The notes: generated by a model not told the origin, from the sequence alone. Shown: positions 17,498 to 26,430, counted from the stretch's first letter. The stretch: 64,000 nucleotides of DNA from Streptomyces sp. NBC_00078 (GCF_026343335.1 NZ_JAPELX010000001.1:2790001-2854000); one strand, 5' to 3'. Translations and numbers: made by a program.

Positions 17498-18228
17498 CCA
17501 CCACCCCCACGCTCCGCCCCGGCCTCCGCGACTTCTACGAGAACCCCACCGTCCCCGTCGCCTCCGGCACCCCGCGCACCCTCCGCCAGGCCCGCATGCT
17601 GGCCACCGCCCTCGGCCCGGCCACGGGCACCCCGCGCACCGTCCTCGACCTCGGCTGCGGGGACGGCACCGCCGCCGCCACCGCGGCGCCCCTGCTGTCC
17701 GGCCATCGCATCGTCGGCGTCGACTGGTCCCAGGACGCCCTCACCCGCGCCCGCACGCACCTGTCGTACGCCGTCCGTGGTGAACTCGGCGGCGGTGGGC
17801 TGCCGTTCGGGACCGCCTGCGCCGACGCCGTGCTGTTCAGCGAGGTCATCGAGCACCTGGTCGACCCGGATGCGGCGCTCGACGAGATCCGGCGTGTACT
17901 GCGCCCCGGAGGCCACCTGATGCTCTCCACCCCGAACCTGGCCGCCTGGTACAACCGCGCCCTCCTGCTGGCCGGCGTGCAGCCCGTGTTCTCCGAAGTC
18001 AGCCTGCGCGCGATCCACGGCCGGCCGGGAAGGGAGGTGGTGGGGCATCTGCGGCTCTACACCGCCCGCGCGCTGCGGGAGTTCGTCGCCGGGTCCGGAT
18101 TCGAGATCGTGGAGATGAAGGGCGCGCCCTTCCACGGCGTACCGCGCACGCTCCGCACGCTCGACCGGCTGGCCTGCTCCAGACCGTCGCTCGCCTCGAT
18201 CCTGCTTCTGCACGCGCGAAAGACCTAG
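17494..18228 (+). CDS. Class I SAM-dependent methyltransferase
   Basis: A 244-aa methyltransferase: motif I VLDLGCGDGTAAATAA (about residues 50-65), GVDWSQDAL as ribose-binding acidic loop, FSEVIEHLVDP, and LRPGGHLMLSTPNLAAW, a hallmark of glycan/ubiquinone-type methyltransferases (Methyltransf_11). Second methyltransferase of the operon; substrate unknown. Confidence 0.85.
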   Translation: MTTTPTLRPGLRDFYENPTVPVASGTPRTLRQARMLATALGPATGTPRTVLDLGCGDGTAAATAAPLLSGHRIVGVDWSQDALTRARTHLSYAVRGELGGGGLPFGTACADAVLFSEVIEHLVDPDAALDEIRRVLRPGGHLMLSTPNLAAWYNRALLLAGVQPVFSEVSLRAIHGRPGREVVGHLRLYTARALREFVAGSGFEIVEMKGAPFHGVPRTLRTLDRLACSRPSLASILLLHARKT

Positions 18229-18233
18229 GGGGC

Positions 18234-19184
18234 GTGGCCATGTGGTGGGGAGTGGCGGCGGCCCTCGTGGCGAATCTCCTCTACAGCACCGGGTTCGTGC
18301 TGGAGAAACGGGCGTTGGCCGCCCTGCCGGAGGTGACGATCCGTCAACCGGCCCGGCTGCTGCGCCTGGTGCTCGGCAGCCCGCTGTGGATCGGCGGCTC
18401 ACTCGCCCTGGCCGCCGGCTTCGGCGCGCAGCTCGCCGTCTACCGGACCCTGCCGATCGCCGCGGCCCAGGGCATCTTCGTCTCCGGCCTGGTCCTGCTC
18501 GTGCTGCTCTCGGCCCGGCTGCTGGGCGAGGAGACCACGGGCCGCGAGCGGTACGCGCTCGGCGCGATCCTCGCCGCGCTGCTCATGGTCGTGCTGTCGC
18601 TGAAGGAGGCCGGCCCGGGTGCCGACACGGTCAGCCGCAGCGCGCCGTATCCGCTGATCCTGCTGGTCTGCGTGCCGTCGCTGGCAGGTGGTGTGTGGCT
18701 CTACGGTGCCGCCGAGCGCCGCGCCCGCCACCGGCACCGCGCCCCGACCACGGGCGTGGAGTACGGGGTGGCCGTGGGCCTGCTGTACGGGGTCAGCTCG
18801 CTCGCCATCAAGGGCGTGTCGAGCTACCTGACGACCAGTGGGCCGAGCCACGCGGTGGTCGGGCTGCTGGGCTCCCCGTATCCGTATCTGCTGCTGTTCA
18901 CCGGTGCGTTCGGCCTGGTCATGTCGCAGGCCGCACTGCAGCGCTGCCGGGCATCGCTGATCGTGCCCGTGTGCACCACCGTGACCTGTCTGTTCACGGC
19001 CGTACTCGGCACGCTCTCGTTCGGCGAGGCCCTCCCGCACGACCCCCTGCGCCTGGCCCTGCGCCTGGCGGGCACCGCCCTCGCCGTCTCGGTACTCCTC
19101 GCCATGCCTCGGCACGATCCGCAGCCGGCACCGCCTGCTCCACCCCAACCCCCCATTGTCACCAAGGAGTTGACCCCTCCATGA
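18234..19184 (+). CDS. DMT/EamA-type (NIPA-like) membrane transporter
   Basis: A 316-aa integral membrane protein with about nine to ten hydrophobic helices; a typical drug/metabolite transporter layout, including an early FVLEKRALAALPE loop as in NIPA-like permeases and an internal repeat (LPIAAAQGIFVSGLVLLVLL). GTG 18234 and ATG 18240 are both possible starts. Within this operon it could export or flip a precursor or a small activated metabolite; direct evidence is lacking. The Pro-rich C-terminus overlaps the Trm112-like start (ATGA). Confidence 0.8.
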   Translation: MAMWWGVAAALVANLLYSTGFVLEKRALAALPEVTIRQPARLLRLVLGSPLWIGGSLALAAGFGAQLAVYRTLPIAAAQGIFVSGLVLLVLLSARLLGEETTGRERYALGAILAALLMVVLSLKEAGPGADTVSRSAPYPLILLVCVPSLAGGVWLYGAAERRARHRHRAPTTGVEYGVAVGLLYGVSSLAIKGVSSYLTTSGPSHAVVGLLGSPYPYLLLFTGAFGLVMSQAALQRCRASLIVPVCTTVTCLFTAVLGTLSFGEALPHDPLRLALRLAGTALAVSVLLAMPRHDPQPAPPAPPQPPIVTKELTPP

Positions 19185-19405
19185 AGCCCGACGACCCACT
19201 GCTGCGGATCCTGGCCTGCCCGCTCGACAAGGGCCCGCTGCACCTTCTCCTGCCGGACGGGCCGACGGCCGACGAGGCCCTCTACAACCCGCGTCTGCAC
19301 CGCCGTTACCCGATCGTCGACGGCATCCCGCAGCTGCTGCCGTCCTCCGGGGAGCAGGTGTCGGACGACGAGCACGAGTCCCTTCTGGAGCGGATCTCGC
19401 CGTGA
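19181..19405 (+). CDS. Trm112 family small zinc-binding-like protein
   Basis: A 74-aa Trm112/YcaR-type protein: LLRILACPLDKGPLHLL at the start and the conserved RYPIVDGIPQLLP near the end. Trm112 proteins bind and stabilise methyltransferases; its position directly before an FkbM methyltransferase (GTGA overlap) and in an operon with two more methyltransferases fits a partner role. Only one of the usual cysteines of the zinc site is seen, so metal binding is doubtful. Confidence 0.85.
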   Translation: MKPDDPLLRILACPLDKGPLHLLLPDGPTADEALYNPRLHRRYPIVDGIPQLLPSSGEQVSDDEHESLLERISP

Positions 19406-20232
19406 CCGCACCCCGCACCCTGGCCGCCCGTCTGGCCCCGCACCTGCCCGTCCGCCTGGTGGCGGCCACCGCACGGGCGGTCTACCCGCGCTTCGAACCC
19501 GAGCTGGCCCGGCTGTCCGACCTGTGCCCGGCCGGCTGTGGCACCGCTGTGGACGTAGGCGGCTGGTACGGCCCGTGGACCCGGCGCCTGGCGGGGCGGG
19601 CGGGCCAGGTGGTGACCGTCGAACCGGTCCCCCACCTGGCCCGCCTCCTCACCTCCGCCGCCCCGGCGAACGTCCGTGTCGTCCAGGCCGCCGCCTCGGA
19701 CCGCCCGGGCACCGCCCGGCTGTGGCTGCCACCTGACGACGCCGGCGACCGGGGCGTGTCCTCCCTGGTCCGCCGGGACATCCACGCCCACGCCCTGCAT
19801 GTCCCCTGCGTCACCCTCGACGAACTCGGCCTGCGGGACGTCGGCTTCATCAAGATCGACGTGGACGGCAGCGAGCTGGCGGTGCTGCGCGGGGCGACGG
19901 GCCTGCTGGCCCGCGACCGCCCCGCGCTCTTCGTCGAGCTGGAGTCCCGCATCCAGCCGATCGCCCCCGTCGTCACCTACCTCTCCCTGCTGCGCTACGC
20001 CGGCTGGGTGCTGCCCGGCTCGACCTGGATGCCGCTCGCGCAGTTCCCCCTGGAGGCCCATCAGGCGGGTGCCTCGCACGTCGTCTCCCAGGGCCTGCTG
20101 GGCCGCGTCCTGCCCTTCCGCGCCCACCCCCGTTATGTCAACTCCGTCCTCTTCCTCCCGGACGGCCGCCGCCCGGGTGTCAGTGCCGTGGGCGACCATG
20201 GTTCCCATGCCGCCCGCCACGCACCCCGCTAG
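19402..20232 (+). CDS. FkbM family methyltransferase
   Basis: A 276-aa FkbM-type methyltransferase: SAM motif AVDVGGWYGPWTRRLA, VEPVPHLA, and the family signature FIKIDVDGSELAVLRG (about residues 150-165). FkbM enzymes methylate sugar hydroxyls in glycolipids and macrolides. Coupled by GTGA to the Trm112-like gene. Probably O-methylates the same surface glycan. Confidence 0.87.
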   Translation: MTAPRTLAARLAPHLPVRLVAATARAVYPRFEPELARLSDLCPAGCGTAVDVGGWYGPWTRRLAGRAGQVVTVEPVPHLARLLTSAAPANVRVVQAAASDRPGTARLWLPPDDAGDRGVSSLVRRDIHAHALHVPCVTLDELGLRDVGFIKIDVDGSELAVLRGATGLLARDRPALFVELESRIQPIAPVVTYLSLLRYAGWVLPGSTWMPLAQFPLEAHQAGASHVVSQGLLGRVLPFRAHPRYVNSVLFLPDGRRPGVSAVGDHGSHAARHAPR

Positions 20233-20797
20233 CCCCTTCACCCCCCGCGACTTCCAGCTGGTCCTGCTCCGCCGCATGGCCGACCACAATCCAGGCCTGG
20301 TGGAGGACGCCCGCCACGCCCTGGGCGCCTCCATCACCGACATGAGAGAGGCCAACAAGCGCTGGCAGGCGATGCTGCACTCCCCCCGGTCCCGGGCCGC
20401 CGCCTCCCGGTACCGCTCGGTCCTCGGCGCCCCGGAGTCGACGCTCACGCGCAGGATCGGCGACATGGCCTGCGAGGCATGGCTCTTCCCCGTCCCCCTC
20501 TGGCCCGACCTGCGCTTCGAGGTGCTGCTCGCTCCGAACGGCGCGGTGTGGAACGAATGGCTGATCCGAGCCCCGGAAGCCGAGGGACCGGACCTGAAGT
20601 CGCTCGCCGACCTCACTCCCTGGTCCTGCACGGTCGACGAGGCAGCCCGCGCCTTCGCCCCCGCCCGGCCGCTGGAGGGCACGGCCCCGACCCGATGGGG
20701 GCTGGCATTCACGGCCCCGGACGCGGAGGGGGCGAGGCGGGCGGTGGTCGCCGAGTTCACCTGGGGGCTGTTGCAACGGGTCGCGGTGAACGACTGA
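20198..20797 (+). CDS. Uncharacterised protein ending the glycoconjugate operon
   Basis: A 199-aa protein overlapping the end of the FkbM gene; ATG 20198 and ATG 20207 are alternative starts with no strong Shine-Dalgarno. N-terminal half helical (QLVLLRRMADHNPGLVEDAR), C-terminal half WLFPVPLWPDLRFEVLLAP and FTWGLLQRVAV. No motif recognised. Overlap with the upstream gene suggests cotranscription. Confidence 0.6.
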   Translation: MVPMPPATHPASPFTPRDFQLVLLRRMADHNPGLVEDARHALGASITDMREANKRWQAMLHSPRSRAAASRYRSVLGAPESTLTRRIGDMACEAWLFPVPLWPDLRFEVLLAPNGAVWNEWLIRAPEAEGPDLKSLADLTPWSCTVDEAARAFAPARPLEGTAPTRWGLAFTAPDAEGARRAVVAEFTWGLLQRVAVND

Positions 20798-20844
20798 ACC
20801 AGGTCCATCCACAGGACCGCCCCAGCCCGCCCGCCACCCCGAAC

Positions 20845-20959
20845 CCGTCGGAATCCCGTCCTCGCGCCCGTCGCAATCACGTCCTCACGGCCCTCAGAAC
20901 CGTGTCCCTGAGGCCCTCAGAACCGTGTCCCTGAGGCCGTCAGAATCGCGTCCCTGACC
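20845..20959. repeat. Five 23-bp tandem repeats spanning the end of the ATP-grasp gene
   Basis: Five head-to-tail 23-bp units (20845, 20868, 20891, 20914, 20937), consensus beginning ccstcrgaay and ending in a ccctgagg-like block. Units 3 and 4 are identical. Units 5 and 4 encode the last codons and stop of the ATP-grasp gene; units 1-3 lie past the stop. Confidence 0.9.
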
Positions 20960-21795
20960 GCGGCCACCGACCCCGGATGCAGATCGAGGAAGAGGTTCGG
21001 CTCGACCAGTTCCAGCTCCATCACCCGCGGCTGGCCGTCGGCCCCGTCGACGAGGTCCACGCGCGCGTACAGCAGCCCGGATGCGTCCGGTACGGCGGCC
21101 AACGCAAGCTCGGCGACGGCGAGTTCCGCCTCACTCGGGGTCCACGGCACCAGGTCCGGGTGGGGCACCTTGTCGGCGTCGTAGGCCGTGCCCGGCGCCA
21201 GTACGGCGCCCTTCCGACTGGCGTGCAGGAACCGTCCGCCGAAGAACTGCAGCGCACGCTCACCACTGACGTCGATGCCGGACAGATACGGCTGCACCAT
21301 CGCGGTCAGCCCTTCCTCGTGCATGCGCGCGAGGTGTCGTACGGCCCTGTCGTGGTCGTCCGGCGTGTAGCGGGCGGCGTACCGGGCGCCCGCGCCCGAG
21401 GTCGGCTTGACGACGTACTCGTGGCCGTCGGGAAGGCCGGCGGCGTCGCCGGGCGCGAGATACCGGGTGGGGACGACGGGCACGCCGGCCGCCGCGAGAT
21501 CCCCGAGGTACCGCTTGTCCGTGTTCCAGCGCACGATCTTCGCCGGATTGGCGAGCCGGGTGACCGCGGCGCACTTCTGCGCCCACTCCACGAACTCGCC
21601 CGCCCGCCAGCTGTAGTCCCAGGTCGAGCGGATGACGACGAGATCGAACCCGCTCCAGTCGGTACCGGGGTCGTCCCAGGGCACGGCGACGGCATCGGCC
21701 CCGGCCTCCCGCAGCGCACGCACCAGAACGGGAAGGTCGCGGTCCCTGCTGGGGTGCGCTCCGGGGTCGTAGGTGGCGAGGGCGACACGGACCAT
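20917..21795 (-). CDS. ATP-grasp domain protein (RimK-like)
   Basis: A 292-aa ATP-grasp enzyme: N-terminal VRVALATYDPGAHPSRD and VIRSTWDYSWRAGEF, nucleotide-binding EYVVKPTSGAGARYAARY (about residues 125-142), and the metal-binding C-terminal MELELVEPNLFLDLHPG. The family ligates carboxylates to amines or thiols (glutathione synthetase-like fold). It stands alone, convergent with the glycoconjugate operon, so no substrate can be proposed. Its stop codon lies inside a 23-bp tandem repeat, so the C-terminal tail (ILTASGTRF) is repeat-derived. Confidence 0.85.
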   Translation of the reverse strand: MVRVALATYDPGAHPSRDRDLPVLVRALREAGADAVAVPWDDPGTDWSGFDLVVIRSTWDYSWRAGEFVEWAQKCAAVTRLANPAKIVRWNTDKRYLGDLAAAGVPVVPTRYLAPGDAAGLPDGHEYVVKPTSGAGARYAARYTPDDHDRAVRHLARMHEEGLTAMVQPYLSGIDVSGERALQFFGGRFLHASRKGAVLAPGTAYDADKVPHPDLVPWTPSEAELAVAELALAAVPDASGLLYARVDLVDGADGQPRVMELELVEPNLFLDLHPGSVAAVRDAILTASGTRF

Positions 21796-21977
21796 GGCGG
21801 CCTCCGGTCTCGTAGGTGTGCCGGGCGGTGGATCACGCGGCAGGGTATGAGCAGGTTAACGGGGTGCGAGGGAAGTCGCCGTGACGCCCCTGCGGCCGGC
21901 CCGGGGCACCGAGGCCCGATGATGGTCCTGCCCGGCTTGGAGCAAGCAGTGATCGTCGACAGTCAGGAGTACGACGC

Positions 21978-23423
21978 GTGACCTCTCTCTTCCCGGCCCT
22001 GGAGAATCCGAACAACCGCCTCGCCCTGCGGTTCGGGGACCGGTCCCTGACGTATGCCGAGCTGGCCGCGGCGACCGGCGCCCTGGCGGCCCGGATCCCG
22101 GCCGGCGGCCGGGTCGCCGTCTGGGCCACGCCCGGGCTGGAGACCGCGGTGGCCGTGGTGGCGGCCCTGCGGGCGGGGGTGGCCGCCGTGCCGCTCAATC
22201 CGAAGTCGGGCGAGAAGGAGCTCGGGCACATCCTGTCCGACAGCGCACCGTCGGTGGTGCTGGCGGCAGCGGGTGATGAACTCCCCTCGTCCACGAGGGA
22301 GTTGGCGCGCATCGACGTGGACGTCCACGGCACGGGAGGCCTCGCCCCGGCCCCCGCCGTCACCGCCGAGGACCCCGCCCTGATCGTCTACACGTCGGGC
22401 ACCACCGGCCCGCCCAAGGGTGCCGTCATCCCGCGGCGGGCGATCGCCGGCACCCTGGACGCGCTCGCCGACGCCTGGCAGTGGACCGGCGACGACGTGC
22501 TCGTGCACGGGCTGCCGCTGTTCCATGTGCACGGTCTGGTGCTGGGCATCCTGGGCCCGCTCCGGCTCGGCGGCTGTGTCCGGCACCTGGGCGGGTTCAG
22601 TACGGAGGGTGTGACACGCGAGCTCAACGACGGCGCGACCATGCTGTTCGGCGTGCCGACGATGTACCACCGGATCGCCCAGGCCCTCTCCACGGAACCG
22701 GAGTTGGTGAAGGCACTCGGTTCGGCGCGGCTGCTCGTCTCCGGTTCCGCCGCGCTCCCCGTGCACGACCACGAGCGCATCGCGGCCGCGACCGGCCGCC
22801 GGGTCGTCGAGCGCTACGGCATGACGGAGACGCTCATGAACACCAGCGTGCGGGCGGACGGCGAGCCGCGCGCGGGCGCCGTCGGCCTGCCGCTGCCCGG
22901 CGTCGAGCTGCGGCTCGTCGAGGAGGACGGGTCGGCCATCACCTCGTACGACTCACAGACCGTGGGCGAGATCCAGGTCCGCGGGCCGAACCTCTTCACC
23001 GGCTATCTGAACCGGCCCGACGCGACCGAGGCCGCGTTCACCGCCGACGGCTGGTTCCGCACCGGTGACATGGCGGTGCGCGATCCCGACGGATACGTCC
23101 GCATCGTCGGCCGCAAGGCCACCGACCTGATCAAGAGCGGGGGTTACAAGATCGGGGCCGGTGAGATCGAGAACGCGCTGCTGGAGCATCCGGGAGTGCG
23201 GGAGGCCGCGGTCACCGGGGAGCCGGACGCGGACCTGGGTGAGCGGATCGTGGCGTGGGTGGTGCCGGTTGATCCACAGTCGCCGCCCGGTGCACAGGAG
23301 TTGGCGGACCATGTGGCCGGCCGTCTCGCCCCGCACAAGCGGCCACGCGTCGTGCACTACCTCTCCGCCCTCCCCCGCAACGACATGGGGAAGATCATGA
23401 AGCGGGCGCTGAACCGTGACTGA
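21978..23423 (+). CDS. matB: Malonyl-CoA synthetase (MatB-type acyl-CoA ligase)
   Basis: A 481-aa ANL-superfamily enzyme that makes malonyl-/methylmalonyl-CoA from the free acids and ATP in the cytoplasm. Core motifs: P-loop-like YTSGTTGPPKGA (about residue 137), YGMTET, FRTGDMAV, and the hinge/lysine region GRKATDLIKSGGYKIGAGE; the C-terminal catalytic lysine is in NDMGKIMKRALNRD. The sequence is very close to the characterised S. coelicolor MatB as I remember it. An overlapping carboxyltransferase gene follows. Confidence 0.93.
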   Translation: MTSLFPALENPNNRLALRFGDRSLTYAELAAATGALAARIPAGGRVAVWATPGLETAVAVVAALRAGVAAVPLNPKSGEKELGHILSDSAPSVVLAAAGDELPSSTRELARIDVDVHGTGGLAPAPAVTAEDPALIVYTSGTTGPPKGAVIPRRAIAGTLDALADAWQWTGDDVLVHGLPLFHVHGLVLGILGPLRLGGCVRHLGGFSTEGVTRELNDGATMLFGVPTMYHRIAQALSTEPELVKALGSARLLVSGSAALPVHDHERIAAATGRRVVERYGMTETLMNTSVRADGEPRAGAVGLPLPGVELRLVEEDGSAITSYDSQTVGEIQVRGPNLFTGYLNRPDATEAAFTADGWFRTGDMAVRDPDGYVRIVGRKATDLIKSGGYKIGAGEIENALLEHPGVREAAVTGEPDADLGERIVAWVVPVDPQSPPGAQELADHVAGRLAPHKRPRVVHYLSALPRNDMGKIMKRALNRD

Positions 23424-24834
23424 ACGCCTCTCCGCCCGCGCGTTCCTGGCCCTGGTCGCGGACGAGTCGACCTTCACCGAACTCCCGCACCCCGCAAGGG
23501 ACTTCGGGGCCGGGGACGAGGCCGTGTCCGACGGCCCCCTCGCCTGGCACGGCTACGACGCCTCGCGCGCGCGTGCCGCCGAGCGCACCGGCGAGCGGGA
23601 GTCCGTCGTGTGCGGCACCGCGACTGTCACGGGGACGCGGGCCGTGCTGCTCGCCTTCGAGTTCGGCTTCCTCGGCGGCTCGCTCGGCGAACGCACCGGC
23701 GACCGGCTGGAGTCGGCGTACGCCTACGCCCGCGCACACCGGCTCCCTGTCGTCCCGCTGGTCGCCACCGGTGGCAGCCGTATGCAGGAGGGCATGCTCG
23801 CGCTGACCCAACTCCAGCGCGTGGCCCGTCAGTCGGCGCTGACCCGGGAGGCGGGCCTCCCGCAGATCGCCGTCCTCCGGGATCCCACGACGGGCGGCGG
23901 CTGGGCGACGCTGGGCGCGGGAGCCGACGTCGTCCTCGCCCTGCCGGGCGCGCAGGTCGGCTTCGCCGGCTCCCGGGTCCGCCCGCCGGACGCGGACCCG
24001 ACGGCGTACCGGGCGGAGGCGCAGGTGGCGGCGGGCGCGGCCGACGCCGTGGTGCCTTTGGCGGAACTGCCGGTGACGCTGGGCCGGTGGCTGCGGCTGC
24101 TGACGGGCGGGGCGGGGTCCCTTGGGGCCGGCTCCGAGCCCGCGACCGCCACCGCCTCTGCTGTTCCGGCCGCTCCCGTTCCGGCCGCCCTCGGCGCCGG
24201 CGACCTCCCCGGCACCGGCTGGGCGGCGGTCCAGCGTGCCCGCTCGGCCGAACGACCCCGCGCGCAGGCCTACCTGGACGCCTACTTCACCCATCGGGTC
24301 ACCCTCAGCGGCGACCGCTGCGGCGGCACCGACCGCGGCATGCTCTGCGGTTTCGGCGAGCGGGACGGCCGCAGCGTCGCCTACGCCGCCCAGGCCGGGA
24401 CCGCGACCCGCCCCGCGGGCTACCGCACCGCCGCCCGGCTGATCCGCCTCGCGGACCGGCTCGGCATCCCGGTGCTGACCCTGGTGGACACCCCGGGCGC
24501 GGCCAACGACGCGGAGGCGGAGCGGCAGGGCGCGGGCGCGGCGATCGCGGAGCTGTTCGGCGCGGTGGCGGCGGCCCGTACGCCGGTCACCACTCTCGTC
24601 ATCGGCGAGGGCGGGTCCGGGGGTGCGCTGGCACTGGCCGCGTCGGACAACACCTGGGCCACCCCGGACAGTTACTTCTCCGTCATCGCTCCCGAGCTCG
24701 CGGCCGCGATCCTCAAGCGGCCGGCCCACCAGGTGGAGGCGACGGCCGACCAACTCCGCATCCGGCCCCAGGACCTGGTGGAACTGGGGGTGATCCGCGG
24801 CGTCGTCGAACCCGCGGCCCGTTCCCGGCCCTGA
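23416..24834 (+). CDS. Acetyl-CoA carboxylase-type carboxyltransferase (AccD/AccA fusion-like)
   Basis: A 472-aa crotonase-fold carboxyltransferase with both halves: N-terminal (VPLVATGGSRMQEGMLAL) and C-terminal (VLTLVDTPGAANDAEAERQG, then GEGGSGGALALAASDNTWA) acyl-CoA and biotin-carbonyl-binding loops. There is no biotin carboxylase or carrier next to it. The GTG start overlaps the end of matB by 8 nt, so the two are coupled; a role in malonyl-CoA supply or turnover is inferred. Confidence 0.85.
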   Translation: MTERLSARAFLALVADESTFTELPHPARDFGAGDEAVSDGPLAWHGYDASRARAAERTGERESVVCGTATVTGTRAVLLAFEFGFLGGSLGERTGDRLESAYAYARAHRLPVVPLVATGGSRMQEGMLALTQLQRVARQSALTREAGLPQIAVLRDPTTGGGWATLGAGADVVLALPGAQVGFAGSRVRPPDADPTAYRAEAQVAAGAADAVVPLAELPVTLGRWLRLLTGGAGSLGAGSEPATATASAVPAAPVPAALGAGDLPGTGWAAVQRARSAERPRAQAYLDAYFTHRVTLSGDRCGGTDRGMLCGFGERDGRSVAYAAQAGTATRPAGYRTAARLIRLADRLGIPVLTLVDTPGAANDAEAERQGAGAAIAELFGAVAAARTPVTTLVIGEGGSGGALALAASDNTWATPDSYFSVIAPELAAAILKRPAHQVEATADQLRIRPQDLVELGVIRGVVEPAARSRP

Positions 24835-24916
24835 CCTACGCCAGTGGGGTCTCCCGGCCCCTCCTCCACGCCGTCCGATCCCTGTGAGCACCTCACACCG
24901 TCACTCTTACGCGAGC

Positions 24917-24934
24917 CTTATATCATGAGATAAG
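24917..24934. promoter_or_regulatory. 18-bp palindrome in the mbl upstream region
   Basis: CTTATATCATGAGATAAG is palindromic except for one pair, and stands in an AT-rich patch of the otherwise GC-rich 235-nt gap between the carboxyltransferase gene and mbl. It is about 135 nt upstream of the mbl start and may be an operator or overlap a -10 element. Confidence 0.4.
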
Positions 24935-25069
24935 CAACAAAACCCCCATTCAGCCGCACCCCCACCCGGCCCCCCATAAAACGCGCTCCCCACCCCGCCT
25001 CCCGCACGATGCCTATAAGGCCCGCCACCCGGCGGCCCCCACGGTCTGCGCTCTCGGGAGGACCCCCGC

Positions 25070-26107
25070 ATGACTGCCAGTCTGGAGCAGTTGCGCCGCT
25101 GCCATTTCGCCGTCGACCTGGGGGCGGCCCGGACCCGCGTCTACGTCAAGGGCGCCGGCCTCGTCGTCGACCAGCCGTCCGCCGCCGCCGTGAACACCCG
25201 CACCGGTGCCCTCATCGCCGTGGGCGAGTTCGCCGAGAAGATGAAGGGCCGCACCCCGGACTACATCCGCGTCATCCGCCCGGTGTCCGGCGGCACCGTC
25301 GTCGACATCGAGATGGCGCAGCGCATGCTCCGGCAGCTGCTCGGCGACAAGATGCGCCGCGCCCTGCGCCGCAAGCCCTTCCTGCGCGCCGCGGCCTGCA
25401 CTCCGCACGACGCCGATCCGCTGGCCCGGCGCGCGGCCGTCGAGACGCTCGTGGGGCTCGGCGCACGGCGTGTGGAGCTCGTGGACACCCTCATCGCGGC
25501 CGCCGTGGGGTGCGGACTGCCCGTCGAGCAGCCCGAGGCCACCATGATCATGGTCTGCGGGGCGGCCACGACCCAGGTCGCCGTGCTCTCCCTCGGATCC
25601 ATCGTCACCGCCGAGCGCATTCCCGTCGGCGGCGAGGCCGTGGACCACGCGATCGTCCAACACCTGCGCCACGAACACGAGTTGATGCTCCCCAGCCAGT
25701 CCGTACGACCGCTGCAGATCGCCCTGTCCGGCAACGGGCTCACCGCCCAGGGCCCGGCGTCCACGGAGATCCACGGGCGGGACGTCGCCACCGGTCTCGC
25801 CCGTTCCGTGCAGGTCGACACCGCCGCGGTGCGTGACGCGATCGAGACGCCGCTGACCGCCGTGCTCGACGGCATCGGAAGGGTGCTGCGCGACTGCCCG
25901 CCCGACCTGGTGGCCGACCTCGTCGACCGCGGGATCACGATGGTGGGCGGCAGCGCGCTGCTCCCGGGCCTCGACCAGATGCTCCGGCAGGCCACCAAGA
26001 TGCCCGTGCACATCGCCGAGCGGCCCGACGTGTGTGCCGTACAGGGGCTGGGCTACATGCTGGAGGGCAAGATCGAGCCGCTGGTGCTCGACCCGATCTC
26101 CACCTGA
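25070..26107 (+). CDS. mbl: Mbl/MreB-like bacterial actin
   Basis: A 345-aa actin-fold ATPase of the MreB/Mbl family. Phosphate-1 region CHFAVDLGAARTRVYVKGAG (residues 11-30), connect and phosphate-2 region MIMVCGAATTQVAV (~160-175), adenosine region MVGGSALLPGLDQML (~290). It corresponds to the second, divergent MreB-like protein of streptomycetes, which functions with MreB in the spore wall. The ATG follows GGGAGGACC. No mreCD genes are adjacent, unlike the main mre cluster. Confidence 0.88.
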   Translation: MTASLEQLRRCHFAVDLGAARTRVYVKGAGLVVDQPSAAAVNTRTGALIAVGEFAEKMKGRTPDYIRVIRPVSGGTVVDIEMAQRMLRQLLGDKMRRALRRKPFLRAAACTPHDADPLARRAAVETLVGLGARRVELVDTLIAAAVGCGLPVEQPEATMIMVCGAATTQVAVLSLGSIVTAERIPVGGEAVDHAIVQHLRHEHELMLPSQSVRPLQIALSGNGLTAQGPASTEIHGRDVATGLARSVQVDTAAVRDAIETPLTAVLDGIGRVLRDCPPDLVADLVDRGITMVGGSALLPGLDQMLRQATKMPVHIAERPDVCAVQGLGYMLEGKIEPLVLDPIST

Positions 26108-26133
26108 GCCGTCCATGGCCCCCGGGGCGCCCC

Positions 26134-26270
26134 GGGCTCACGGGCTCACGGGCTCACGGGCTCACGGGCTCACGGGCGAGACGCCTAGCGGGCCCATCCG
26201 GGTCCATCCAGGTCCGTCCGGCCCCATCCGGCCCCATCCGGCCCCATCCGGGCACAACCGGCTCCGTCCG
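26134..26270. repeat. Two short tandem-repeat arrays after mbl
   Basis: Five perfect copies of the 8-mer gggctcac (26134-26173) are followed by eight 10-bp units of the type ggccccatcc (26191-26270). They fill the convergent gap between mbl and the sensor gene (26108-26430). No coding frame is convincing there. Confidence 0.85.
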
Positions 26271-26430
26271 GGTCCGCCACTCCCACTTCGGCAGCCTCCT
26301 CCTCACCGTCCATGAGGACCGCGGCCGTATCGCCCGTGTTGATGCCGGACTCCACGCGGCGCTGTACCGGCCGCCCGCCGACGCCCCCGTCACCTGCCGC
26401 GGCAGGGTACTCGCGACGCGCTCTGCGTGG

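Noticed and set aside
15129..17510. 793-codon open frame on the - strand across the relay region and acyltransferase
   Set aside because: No start signals or domains and it contradicts the coupled + strand genes, whose motifs are clear.
20845..20959. CRISPR-like repeats
   Set aside because: Repeats are directly adjacent with no unique spacers and no cas genes are near.
26134..26270. CRISPR array
   Set aside because: Units are 8 and 10 bp and contiguous, without spacers.
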